A stretch of 64,000 nt of DNA from Anaerovibrio sp. RM50 (GTDB taxonomy: Bacteria; Bacillota; Negativicutes; Selenomonadales; Selenomonadaceae): contig NZ_JHWV01000008.1 in NCBI RefSeq assembly GCF_000622005.1, forward strand, positions 62,001 to 126,000, in the 5' to 3' direction. Numbering within the stretch: the first letter of the stretch is position 1; each line of letters begins with the position of its first letter. Shown piece after piece: positions 9,004 through 16,914 of this stretch. The translations under genes were made by a program, and so were the position numbers. The notes under the pieces were generated by a model that did no database searches, was not told where the DNA came from, and saw only the letters and a list, made by a program, of their open reading frames with translations.

Positions 9004-9516
9004 ATGAAGAAAGTGTTACAGCTGGTCAACAACGATTTTGAGGACCTGGAATTGTGGTGCCCTGTTATGAGACTCCGTGAAGAAGGGGTACAGGTGGATC
9101 TTGTGGCTGAAAAGCCGGGCCTGTACCACGGAAAATACGGGGTTCCCTGTGAAGTGGAAATGTCCTTTAACGACGTGGAAGCAAAGGATTATGACGGCAT
9201 TCTGGTTCCCGGTGGCTGGGCTCCCGACAAGCTGAGAAGGTTCCCAAAGGTTCTGGAGCTGGTGGCTGAAATGGACAAAAGTGGCAAGCTCATAGGGCAG
9301 ATTTGTCACGCTGGCTGGGTTCTGGCCTCCGCCAAGGTTTTACAGGGCAGAAGGGTTACCAGTACCCCGGGTATCAAGGACGATATGACCAATGCAGGAG
9401 CCACATGGCTTGACCAGCCATGCGTAGTGGACAAGAATATAGTTTCTGCCAGAAGACCCCCGGATATTCCTGAATATATGAAGTCTCTTGTCGAGGTACT
9501 TAACAAACAGAAATAG
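9004..9516 (+). CDS. DJ-1/PfpI-family protein (class I glutamine amidotransferase-like)
   Basis: The 170-residue protein matches the DJ-1/PfpI superfamily in length and motifs: N-terminal VLQLVNNDFEDLELWCPVMR, then DGILVPGGWAPDKLRR, and the nucleophile elbow GQICHAGW with the reactive Cys followed by His. Family members are described as intracellular proteases, chaperones or glyoxalase/deglycase-type enzymes. The exact reaction here is not evident. The gene has its own ribosome site (AGGAGG) and a strong terminator directly after it, 42 bp downstream of the previous gene. Confidence 0.85.
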   Translation: MKKVLQLVNNDFEDLELWCPVMRLREEGVQVDLVAEKPGLYHGKYGVPCEVEMSFNDVEAKDYDGILVPGGWAPDKLRRFPKVLELVAEMDKSGKLIGQICHAGWVLASAKVLQGRRVTSTPGIKDDMTNAGATWLDQPCVVDKNIVSARRPPDIPEYMKSLVEVLNKQK

Positions 9517-9540
9517 GCTTTAATTTCAACCTTTATTTTT

Positions 9541-9570
9541 AAGGCACTTTGCAGCTTCGCAAAGTGCCTT
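9541..9570 (+). terminator. Terminator after the DJ-1/PfpI-family gene
   Basis: A perfect 12-bp stem (AAGGCACTTTGC with its complement) and a six-base loop. T-rich flanks on both sides make it usable in both directions. Confidence 0.8.
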
Positions 9571-9777
9571 CATTTATTTCATTAGCTTCCTTTGTGATGA
9601 TTGCTTATATTATTTGGGACTATTTGGGGATTTTTAAATTTGGATATGGAAAATTGTATTTATTTAGGTTATAATGTATCTGAGGTAAAGTCTGAATTTT
9701 TGTACAATTAGCAAAAATTTCTATAACTTGTTTCTTTACCAGGGGTAAAAAGCAGGAAATACAAGGAGGTGTTTTCT

Positions 9778-10650
9778 ATGCTGGAAGCGATTGGGCGCGT
9801 TGGCACAAGCTCAAGGCAACGCAATTATCAGTTGGTTGCCCAGTACCGTGCCAATTTAGGACGGAACCTGATGCCCTCAAATACATCACAGATACACCAT
9901 TCCGCGAAAAAGAATGAAACTGCTCGTTTTGGTGGAATGAACTCCGGTGATGCTATTGAAACTGCCAGCATCAGGTCCAAACTGAATATGGGGGAGAGGT
10001 TATCCTCTATGGAGATGGATCATCTGAAGGGCAAGGAACCAACCTTGCATCGTCAGGCCCAGAGTGTGGAAGAGGCCAGAACCAGCTTTGAAAAGGAGCT
10101 GACGGACTGCACCACCAAGCAGGAGGCCAGAAATGCACTTATGACGGCCCTCAACAAGGATGCGGACAGCATTGCCAAGTCTTCTGCCGCCAAGGACTCT
10201 GATGACCATCAGATAATTGATGAACAGGCTGCGGAAGCCAGTGCCGTTCAACAGATGGTGACCAGCCTTATGACTCAGATCAAGGCCAGTCTTGGTGCCA
10301 GCACCAAAGCCGGCAAGACCGCTGAAATCGCTGAGTCCGCCGAGGCTATCAAGGCAGATGTGGCCACGGCCTCAGAGAATTCAATGCCTCTGCCACCGTT
10401 GAAGGACACCAGCTCCGGGGCTCATGACCAGGATATTTTACAGACATTCCTTTTTAAGATTCGTGCTCTGCAGAACGCCTGGGACAAATACGTTCATACC
10501 CAGGACTACAAGGCAATGCCGGAGGGTGGCTCCGTCCTGGACGCCCAAAGGAAGGCCGATGGAGTGGTAATGGACATGATCAAGCGTTATAGTCCTTATA
10601 AAATTCAGGCACAGATGGCTACTGCCTCCAATGTGGATATTGCACAGTAG
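9778..10650 (+). CDS. Conserved-looking cytoplasmic protein of unknown function
   Basis: The start at ATG 9778 is chosen because AAGGAGG lies eight bases upstream; a GTG nine bases earlier overlaps that site. The product has 290 residues, no signal peptide and no membrane segment. It is mostly helical and Ala/Lys/Glu-rich, with a probable coiled coil around residues 80-130 (EEARTSFEKELTDCTTKQEA) and a low-complexity Ala/Ser middle. Its monocistronic context, flanked by terminators, gives no hint of pathway. It could be a structural or secreted-substrate-type protein. I do not assign a function. Confidence 0.7.
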   Translation: MLEAIGRVGTSSRQRNYQLVAQYRANLGRNLMPSNTSQIHHSAKKNETARFGGMNSGDAIETASIRSKLNMGERLSSMEMDHLKGKEPTLHRQAQSVEEARTSFEKELTDCTTKQEARNALMTALNKDADSIAKSSAAKDSDDHQIIDEQAAEASAVQQMVTSLMTQIKASLGASTKAGKTAEIAESAEAIKADVATASENSMPLPPLKDTSSGAHDQDILQTFLFKIRALQNAWDKYVHTQDYKAMPEGGSVLDAQRKADGVVMDMIKRYSPYKIQAQMATASNVDIAQ

Positions 10651-10704
10651 TTTATCGTGATTATCAAATCATTCTTAGTAAGTAAATCATTCTTAGAAAA
10701 TTAA

Positions 10705-10736
10705 AAGCTGGGCGTCACTTATGTGGCGTCCAGCTT
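10705..10736. terminator. Bidirectional terminator between convergent genes
   Basis: A 14-bp stem with a TTAT loop, followed by ATCTTTTTT on the plus strand and TTTTAATTTTC on the minus strand. It separates the unknown gene from the convergent hybrid kinase. Confidence 0.8.
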
Positions 10737-10792
10737 ATCTTTTTTCCTGCTAATTTGGGGGTTGCCCTGTTGAAGGGCCCCTGTTGAATAGC

Positions 10793-13783
10793 TTAAACCG
10801 ATTGGATATGCTCTTTTTGTTCAAAGAGATTGCTTATGGTTTCCAGCATTTTCTTTACGTCAATCGGCTTGGCCAGATGGTCGTTCATGCCCACCTCTAT
10901 TGCCCTCTGCCTGTCCTCCTTAAAGGCATTGGCCGTCATGGCAATAATCATTATATTGGCCTTTACCGGATCGTCCAGCTTGCGGATCTTTCTGGTGGCA
11001 TCATAGCCATTGAGATTTGGCATCTGGATATCCATAAGAATCAGGTCATAATAACCCGCCTCAGCCTTGGAAACCATATCGCAGCACTCAATGCCGTCAC
11101 GGGCCCTTTCCACCTTAAAGCCGCTGTCCTCAAGAATTGCCGTGGCAATTTCCGCATTAAGGTCATTATCCTCCGCCAGCAGAATCCGCTTGTTGGAGAA
11201 GTCAACGGCAACTTTCTGGTCATCACTGCCCTCCCTCTCAGAAGGAGCAGCGCCAATCTTATGAGGAATGCGGAAGCGCACCTCAGTACCCTCTCCCACC
11301 TTGCTGTTAATATGAATGGTTCCATGCATCAGCTCAATGAGGTTCTTAACGATGGCCATGCCAAGGCCCGTGCCCTGTATGCCGCTCTGGGAGGTATTAC
11401 GCTCCCGTGAGAACTGCTCGAATATATCGGAAACAAATTCCTCGGACATGCCAATACCATTGTCCTTGATGGACACTTCTATTATGCACTGGTCTTCCTT
11501 ATCTCCCGGCAGTTCACGGCAATTAATCCATATAGTACCGCCGGACGGTGTGTACTTCACCGCATTGCTCATGATGTTCATGACAACCTCTGACAAATGG
11601 GTTTTGTCAAGGTACAGATAATGATGCTGTATATCCCAATTATCCACCAGAGTCAGATTCTTCTTCCTCATTTCCCCTTCAAATACGGCAATGCAGGAAT
11701 TGAACAGCTCCTCTGAATCCGTCAGCTCCTCCTCAATAATAACCTTCTTGTTTTCAATGCGGGACATTTCCAGCACGTTATTCAGTATATCCAGCAGCTG
11801 GTAGCTGGCCAGCTTCACCTTTTTGCGGTATTGCTTATTCAGCTCCACATTATCAGGATCCCGTTCCTCCAGCTCCGTAAAGCCAATAATGGCATTAAGA
11901 GGGGTGCGGATATCATGGGACATATTAAACAGGAAGGAGGTCTTGGCCTGGTTTGCCACATCGGCAGCTTCCCTTGCTTCCTCCAGTCTTATATGCTGCT
12001 CCTGTAGTATATCATTCAGGGCCTTTGTCTTTTCAAGCTGCAGATCCTGAGCCGCCGTCAGCTCCTCCAGCCGCAGCTGTCTGTCCTGCAAAATATTATT
12101 AAGGGTGGTAATTTCCATAATCTGGGACTCGGACTCGGCAAGATGCTCACGATTCTTCTTGTTTTCTCTGGTTATAAAGAAAACTACCAGGGCAAAAATT
12201 CCCGCCAAGGCCCCTATAGGAATCCAGATATTCTGCTTCAAAAACTCGCTTATTGGTACATCGCGATGAGGTATATAGGTGTAGGAACGTGTAAGGGCAT
12301 AATCCTTTTCCATGAGGGTAATACCATGATTGAGCACACTCATAACCAGAGCTGATTCATTCATGCCCTCAAAGCCTATGGAAGAATCGTCAGGGAGCAG
12401 TGCGGAATGAAGAATCTTGTAGTCAGATTTTCTGTTAAGCAAATACTCCGTTCTAATACCGCTTACAATGACAACATCAGCCTCACCCCTGACAACGGCA
12501 TCCATGGCCTCCTCATCGGTGTCAAAATAAAGCACAGGATTGTGCGGATAATGCACTGCCCTGAAATCATCAAGTACACCCAGACGGCTGGCCACGGCAA
12601 TTCTGGCAGCGGCCAAATCAGGATAATCCCCCTTGTACAAAATGTTAAAGTAGGAATTAATAACCGGGTCAGTTGGCACCATGTCATATTCCTCAGCAAT
12701 CCAATAGTTGGAAAAGGCCGGGAACATAACATCAATTTCGCCGCTCTGCAAAGCCTTGGTCATCTCCATATTAGTAGAGTATCCCTTGTATTCTATATTA
12801 TCCTTCTCTACTCCCAAGGCCCTGAAAATCTCTGGTACAACGTCCTTTACAACACCAGTAACTTCCCCATTTTCATCGGTGTCACAGTATGGCAGATAAT
12901 TATCAATATACCCCACCCTGAAGGTTTCATTTTTAGCCAGCCACTGGCGTTCAGCCTTGGAAAGTGTGGTGGTAAAAATTGTACGCTTAAACCACTTTTT
13001 GGTAAGGTCATTTATATAGTTTTGATTCTCCTGATACAGACGATGCTGGGCCTGATTCAGATCCTCCAAAATATCGGGACGGGCCTTGCTTACAACCAGA
13101 TAAAAATCAGATGTTCCCGCCTCCTGGCATACCTCAATGCCCATATTTCGGAAATAGTTATAGCCCTCAGCCATCATCACATCTATGTAGCCTCTTTTGA
13201 GGGCCTCGTCACGGTCCTTGATGTCCTCGTAGGTGACAAGCTGGGCCTGAAGATTATGGGCAGCCAGATATTTTTCTACCACCTTGACCTGGGCACCTGT
13301 GAGAACGCCGATCCGCTTGCCATTTAAGGACTCCGGCTCCGAGGTAACCCGCTCATTGGAGGTACGCTTGAAAAACAGGTACTGGCTGGCTCCCATAGGG
13401 TCCTTTGGATAGCTGAGAACGGCCTCACGCTCCGGCCTGTATGCCAGACCGGCCAAAAGGTCAATCTCACCCTTTAGCAGCTTCTCATAGAGATCCCCAT
13501 AGGAACCGTAAACATATTCATACTTCCAATTGCTGTACAGCTTCAGCCGCTGCATATAATCATAGGCGTAACCGCTCTTAACGTCACCATCCTGGTCTCC
13601 CATCTGGAAGCCCTCTTCCACGAAATAACCAACCCGCACAAGCTTTTCCGCGTTGGCTTCCACAGATGCCACCTCAGACAGCCTAAGAACACCTGCCACA
13701 CAGGCAAGGAACGCCACAAGGCAAAACAGAAGATTTATATTTATCTTTTTAAAAAATATTTTGTGCCCATGTTTCATTTTCAT
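10793..13783 (-). CDS. Hybrid sensor histidine kinase with two periplasmic SBP_bac_3 domains
   Basis: The start is taken at 13783 (MKMKHGHK), after a GGGGGG ribosome site. Domain order over 996 residues: membrane segment near 15-35; tandem solute-binding-type domains at about 45-275 (LVRVGYFVEEGF) and 285-515; membrane segment about 522-545; coiled coil; HisKA with SHDIRTPLN near 650; HATPase with GIGMS and GTGLGMAIV; C-terminal receiver with LLAEDND and phosphoacceptor LILMDIQMP. Tandem SBP_bac_3 modules in BvgS-like kinases sense small molecules in the periplasm. The input region is clearly related to that of the GGDEF protein at 39.6 kb. Phosphotransfer would pass to a separate Hpt protein, which is not seen here. 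Confidence 0.93.
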   Translation of the reverse strand: MKMKHGHKIFFKKININLLFCLVAFLACVAGVLRLSEVASVEANAEKLVRVGYFVEEGFQMGDQDGDVKSGYAYDYMQRLKLYSNWKYEYVYGSYGDLYEKLLKGEIDLLAGLAYRPEREAVLSYPKDPMGASQYLFFKRTSNERVTSEPESLNGKRIGVLTGAQVKVVEKYLAAHNLQAQLVTYEDIKDRDEALKRGYIDVMMAEGYNYFRNMGIEVCQEAGTSDFYLVVSKARPDILEDLNQAQHRLYQENQNYINDLTKKWFKRTIFTTTLSKAERQWLAKNETFRVGYIDNYLPYCDTDENGEVTGVVKDVVPEIFRALGVEKDNIEYKGYSTNMEMTKALQSGEIDVMFPAFSNYWIAEEYDMVPTDPVINSYFNILYKGDYPDLAAARIAVASRLGVLDDFRAVHYPHNPVLYFDTDEEAMDAVVRGEADVVIVSGIRTEYLLNRKSDYKILHSALLPDDSSIGFEGMNESALVMSVLNHGITLMEKDYALTRSYTYIPHRDVPISEFLKQNIWIPIGALAGIFALVVFFITRENKKNREHLAESESQIMEITTLNNILQDRQLRLEELTAAQDLQLEKTKALNDILQEQHIRLEEAREAADVANQAKTSFLFNMSHDIRTPLNAIIGFTELEERDPDNVELNKQYRKKVKLASYQLLDILNNVLEMSRIENKKVIIEEELTDSEELFNSCIAVFEGEMRKKNLTLVDNWDIQHHYLYLDKTHLSEVVMNIMSNAVKYTPSGGTIWINCRELPGDKEDQCIIEVSIKDNGIGMSEEFVSDIFEQFSRERNTSQSGIQGTGLGMAIVKNLIELMHGTIHINSKVGEGTEVRFRIPHKIGAAPSEREGSDDQKVAVDFSNKRILLAEDNDLNAEIATAILEDSGFKVERARDGIECCDMVSKAEAGYYDLILMDIQMPNLNGYDATRKIRKLDDPVKANIMIIAMTANAFKEDRQRAIEVGMNDHLAKPIDVKKMLETISNLFEQKEHIQSV

Positions 13784-14042
13784 GTGCCCCCCATATTTTA
13801 AAAAAATCACAGCGAAAAAATATTATCACACTGCACAGTTTAAATTCACGGCACACAAGTATATTCGTTAATATTATATCAAAAATTAGCCAACAAATTA
13901 AATAAAAATAGGTAAAATTGGGAATTTTTTGCCACTTTTTTAAAAATACAAGGTGACTGTTGTATAAAATGCCGGGAAAGTTGTATCATAGAGAAGTAAG
14001 TTTCCTTGTGGTATTACATTTCACGGCAGGAGGAATGAAGTT

Positions 14043-14342
14043 ATGCTTAACAAAAATCACATGGCAGGCAACGCCCACCTCTCCTCGGAGGCGGCAGAGC
14101 CCTTTGATGTCCGGATAAAAAAAGACAAGCCGGAGCTGGCCCCGGGGGTAGACAAGCTTTTGGAGCTGCTTCCTGAGGACATCTACAAGCGGGCCTTCAA
14201 AAATATCCAGACCTTTAACAAGCGTGGGGACACTCTCCTTATTGTCAGCGGCGGCATACTGGAGCGCACATTCCTGGAGCGTGACTGTATTCCTGCACTG
14301 AAAGAGGCTTTTGAAGTGGCAAAGGTTCAGATTATCGGCTGA
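14043..14342 (+). CDS. Small protein resembling DnaA domain I
   Basis: 99 residues with a good ribosome site (AGGAGG) and start ATG. The C-terminal 60 residues (helix IYKRAFKNIQTF, strand GDTLLIVSG, helix ERTFLERDCIPALKEAF, final strand VQIIG) follow the order and key residues of the DnaA N-terminal domain, which in full DnaA reads GDTLTI...ARDWLE...L..LI. The AAA+ and DNA-binding parts of DnaA are absent. Domain I mediates DnaA self-association and partner binding, so a stand-alone copy could modulate replication initiation. That is inference from visual similarity only. No operon partner is present. Confidence 0.6.
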   Translation: MLNKNHMAGNAHLSSEAAEPFDVRIKKDKPELAPGVDKLLELLPEDIYKRAFKNIQTFNKRGDTLLIVSGGILERTFLERDCIPALKEAFEVAKVQIIG

Positions 14343-14504
14343 GTCCTTTTACACCACGTTTTTGGTGAGAATCTCCACCTTCAAAATATTCCCCACTCCG
14401 GAGATATTCTACATTTGGTGGGCAGTATCCTTTTGGGATGGATTTTTTTTAAAATTTTTTCCTTGACTCGTGCCTTTTTTTGCAGTATCATATTTCTTGT
14501 TCAC

Positions 14505-14579
14505 GGCGCGTTGGTCAAGTGGTTAAGACTCCGCCCTCTCACGGCGGCTTCAGGGGTTCGAATCCCCTACGCGTCACCA
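14505..14579 (+). tRNA. tRNA-Glu (anticodon CTC)
   Basis: A full cloverleaf can be drawn. The acceptor stem GGCGCGT/ACGCGTC has one G-U pair. The anticodon stem CCGCC/GGCGG holds loop CTCTCAC (anticodon CTC, reads GAG). The T arm has GGTTCGAATCC, and the 3' end CCA is encoded. The gene stands alone, with a terminator at once after it. Finding a tRNA on a plasmid-type replicon supports a chromid or an integrated state. Confidence 0.93.
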
Positions 14580-14587
14580 GAAATCAC

Positions 14588-14616
14588 AGCCCAGGATTAT
14601 GTCCTGGGCTTTTTTA
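14588..14616 (+). terminator. Terminator of tRNA-Glu
   Basis: AGCCCAGGA and its perfect complement with a five-base loop, followed by TTTTT. Confidence 0.85.
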
Positions 14617-14678
14617 CTACGAAATCTTAACGAATCGAATCTAATAGATGAAGATGAGCTTTTTGGAGTTTTGCATAA

Positions 14679-16508
14679 ATGGATAAGAAACGTATTGGAA
14701 AGTATATTATAAACAGCCTTGTATGTCTGGCTCTGATGAATGTATTGTTTTATGCCACGGGGAGCGAGGGCATATCCTTCCCCGACACCCCATTTACCTT
14801 AAAATCTTTGGTGTGCGCTGTCCTTATTTTTGTTGCCCAGTACATAGGGGGCTGTCCTTTTTTTCACAGGAAAAATCTTGTATCTCTTTTTGTTATGGGC
14901 TGGTGGTATTTGTATCTCCTCTATAAATTTTTCCTTATGAATTCGGTGAATGCCCCATGTGATGGCACGGAAATAATCGCCGGCATGGGGGGAGCTGCCA
15001 GCTTTATAATGGGCCAGTTCCTCTGTGAAAAATACGCTCAAAAAAAAATTGCCTTTATTTTTTTGGACGTAGTGCAATTTCTTTTCTGCCTGCCCCCTGT
15101 CCTGTCCCTGATTCACTATAGCTTATATGGCACCCTCATAACCTACGAGGAGGCTGTTGCCCTGCACAATACAAATTTCAGGGAATCCTACGAATGGATT
15201 ATTACCTATATGGGGCCTTTATATGCTTTCATGACGGTTCTGGTCCTTGGGGGAATCTTTCTGCTGATAAACAAAATGCGGACCTTCTGTTTATCTCATA
15301 GCGTCAACGAAATTGATTCCCGCAATGATATTAATTATGGCGAAAGCATGGAACACGACGGGGGCAAGAAGCCTCCTGTGCTGATTTTGTCCCTTGCCCT
15401 GACCCTGGCAGTTTCCATTTTGCCATGGAATATGTGGCTCCAGACTGATTTTGTGGCCCCTTACTTTAAGGCGGTCCGCTACAGCATGGGACTTAGCCAG
15501 TATTACCGCAACATTGAGGCAAAAAAGGACAGCATCGCCATTTCTGATGCCGCCCCTGTTACCAGTTCCTCCCACACCATTATTATGGTTATAGGGGAAT
15601 CTGCCACCCGGGACAAAATGAAGGCCTTCACCCCCGATTACAAATACGATGATACCCCATGGCTAAGCCAGCAGCTAAATAACCCTAATTTTATTGTCTT
15701 TAAAAACGCCTACGCCTGCCAGAGCCTTACCCAGCAGGTGCTGGAAAGCGCCCTTACGGAAAAGAGCGCCTACAACGACAAGGAATTTCTGGACAGCGTG
15801 AATATTATTGATATTGCCAAAAAGAAGGGCTACAAAACCTACTGGATCACCAATCTGGGCTACAACAACAACGAATCCTCATTTTTTAACGTGGCCTCCC
15901 GGGCAGATGTGCTGCTTAACACCGGGGACGATGACGATCACAGTATGTTGGCTGAGCTTTCAAAAATTAACCCTCAGGAGAATAATCTCATTATCCTCCA
16001 CGGCAATGGCAGCCACGCAGCCTACAAGGAGCGCTATCCAAAGGAGAAGGCTGTATTTGCGGAAAGTGACGCCGCCAAGGCCAAGGAAGCGGAGTACGCC
16101 AACAGCATACGCTACACCGACGAATTTTTGCAGGCCATATACGACTATGGCAGAGCGAAGCTGAATCTTCAGGTTATGCTATATTTTTCCGACCACGGGG
16201 AGCACATGAGAACAGGCCATACCCCTAATGACCAGAATTTTGTGAAGGTGCGCATTCCTATGTTTATTTATTTAGGGGATGAATACCTTAAAAATAACAA
16301 GGCGAAGGCAGAAGTGCTTATGGGGAGGAAGGACACCTTCTTCACCAACGATATGATGTACAACACCCTCAGCGGCATTATGAATGCAGAATCCAATTTT
16401 TATATTCCCCATGAGGATTTAACCAATCCCGCATACGACTTTACTGCCGACACCCTCTGGACCTTTGGGAATACCATAAAGGTCTCCGAGGACCCGGCCT
16501 TTAAATGA
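14679..16508 (+). CDS. Phosphoethanolamine transferase, EptA-like (sulfatase superfamily)
   Basis: The 609-residue protein has about five N-terminal membrane segments (residues 12-200), one further segment near 240, and then a periplasmic alkaline-phosphatase-type domain. Catalytic-domain motifs are visible: MVIGESATRDKM (first metal ligands), QSLTQQVLESALTEKS (nucleophile Thr region), and the C-terminal YFSDHGEHM and HTPND metal-binding motifs. This is the layout of EptA/CptA enzymes, which add phosphoethanolamine to lipid A or core sugars in the inner membrane and thereby lower negative charge. The ribosome site GGAG is weakish. It lies alone between tRNA-Glu and the amtB leader. The precise acceptor cannot be told from sequence. 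Confidence 0.87.
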   Translation: MDKKRIGKYIINSLVCLALMNVLFYATGSEGISFPDTPFTLKSLVCAVLIFVAQYIGGCPFFHRKNLVSLFVMGWWYLYLLYKFFLMNSVNAPCDGTEIIAGMGGAASFIMGQFLCEKYAQKKIAFIFLDVVQFLFCLPPVLSLIHYSLYGTLITYEEAVALHNTNFRESYEWIITYMGPLYAFMTVLVLGGIFLLINKMRTFCLSHSVNEIDSRNDINYGESMEHDGGKKPPVLILSLALTLAVSILPWNMWLQTDFVAPYFKAVRYSMGLSQYYRNIEAKKDSIAISDAAPVTSSSHTIIMVIGESATRDKMKAFTPDYKYDDTPWLSQQLNNPNFIVFKNAYACQSLTQQVLESALTEKSAYNDKEFLDSVNIIDIAKKKGYKTYWITNLGYNNNESSFFNVASRADVLLNTGDDDDHSMLAELSKINPQENNLIILHGNGSHAAYKERYPKEKAVFAESDAAKAKEAEYANSIRYTDEFLQAIYDYGRAKLNLQVMLYFSDHGEHMRTGHTPNDQNFVKVRIPMFIYLGDEYLKNNKAKAEVLMGRKDTFFTNDMMYNTLSGIMNAESNFYIPHEDLTNPAYDFTADTLWTFGNTIKVSEDPAFK

Positions 16509-16589
16509 CAATGTCCCACCCTTATAGTATGCGAAAAGCTAAAGAAAGTATGCTTTAAAATAATTTTTAAACTTTTTTCTATAACCCTA

Positions 16590-16617
16590 TTGACATAGTA
16601 AGAAAATCGAGTATACT
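16590..16617 (+). promoter_or_regulatory. Sigma-70 promoter of the amtB-glnK operon
   Basis: TTGACA at 16590-16595, a 16-base spacer and TATACT at 16612-16617. Predicted start near 16624 gives a leader of about 280 nt before amtB. No sigma-54 type promoter (GG-N10-GC) was seen. Confidence 0.8.
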
Positions 16618-16646
16618 AATACACAACAACATACATGGCAATGACG

Positions 16647-16687
16647 CCCCATGAAATCAGGTACCGGATTTCGTGGGGTATTTTTGT
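16647..16687 (+). terminator. Leader terminator (attenuator) upstream of amtB
   Basis: A 12-bp stem (16647-16658 with 16667-16678, one G-U), an 8-base loop and the U-rich tail TATTTTTG. It lies inside the amtB leader only about 25 nt after the predicted start, so operon expression must read through it. Confidence 0.75.
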
Positions 16688-16743
16688 TCTCCTGTAGGTT
16701 GTATTTCTCACAAAACCAAATAGAAATATCTATACTGTCACAC

Positions 16744-16840
16744 AAGAAACAAGATCTCCTAGCTTTTTCTTCAGTATAGGTATAAGACAATGGCGTCTTA
16801 TGGTTCTTCCTTTGAAAAGGAGGGATTATGAGGCGCCATT
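16744..16840 (+). promoter_or_regulatory. amtB leader RNA switch: mutually exclusive hairpins burying a ribosome site
   Basis: Three structures can be drawn. The first is a 9-bp stem with one bulge (16744-16771). The second is a 6-bp hairpin TAAGAC-AATGGC-GTCTTA (16783-16800) with a six-base loop having A at position 1 and G at position 4, as in ANTAR-target hairpins. The third is a very long hairpin, arms 16789-16812 and 16817-16840, 24 pairs without mismatch (several G-U), loop TGAA. The long hairpin buries the AAGGAGG ribosome site and the ATG of a 28-codon leader ORF. It shares bases with the second hairpin, so the two exclude each other. Confidence 0.65.
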
Positions 16841-16914
16841 CTATTTGGGAAACATTATTAGGTATAATTTATTCTTTAAGATTTAAGGTGGAAAGGACTG
16901 ATTCTTATGATTAA
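16828..16914 (+). CDS. 28-aa leader peptide overlapping the amtB start
   Basis: ATG at 16828, preceded by AAGGAGGG, begins the peptide MRRHSIWETLLGIIYSLRFK. It ends with a TAA at 16912-16914 that overlaps the amtB start codon region by eight bases. amtB itself has a ribosome site (GGTGGAAAGG) inside this ORF. The overlap suggests translational coupling: opening the long leader hairpin would allow leader translation and help expose the amtB site. Reality as a peptide is unproven. Confidence 0.5.
   Translation: MRRHSIWETLLGIIYSLRFKVERTDSYD

Noticed and set aside
10784-13327. Long plus-strand frames opposite the hybrid kinase (10784-11410, 12407-13327)
   Set aside because: Antisense shadows of a full-domain kinase with intact motifs.
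16509-16906. Glutamine riboswitch or sigma-54 promoter upstream of amtB
   Set aside because: No glnA-type RNA core and no GG-N10-GC promoter were found; a sigma-70 promoter and alternative hairpins explain the region better.
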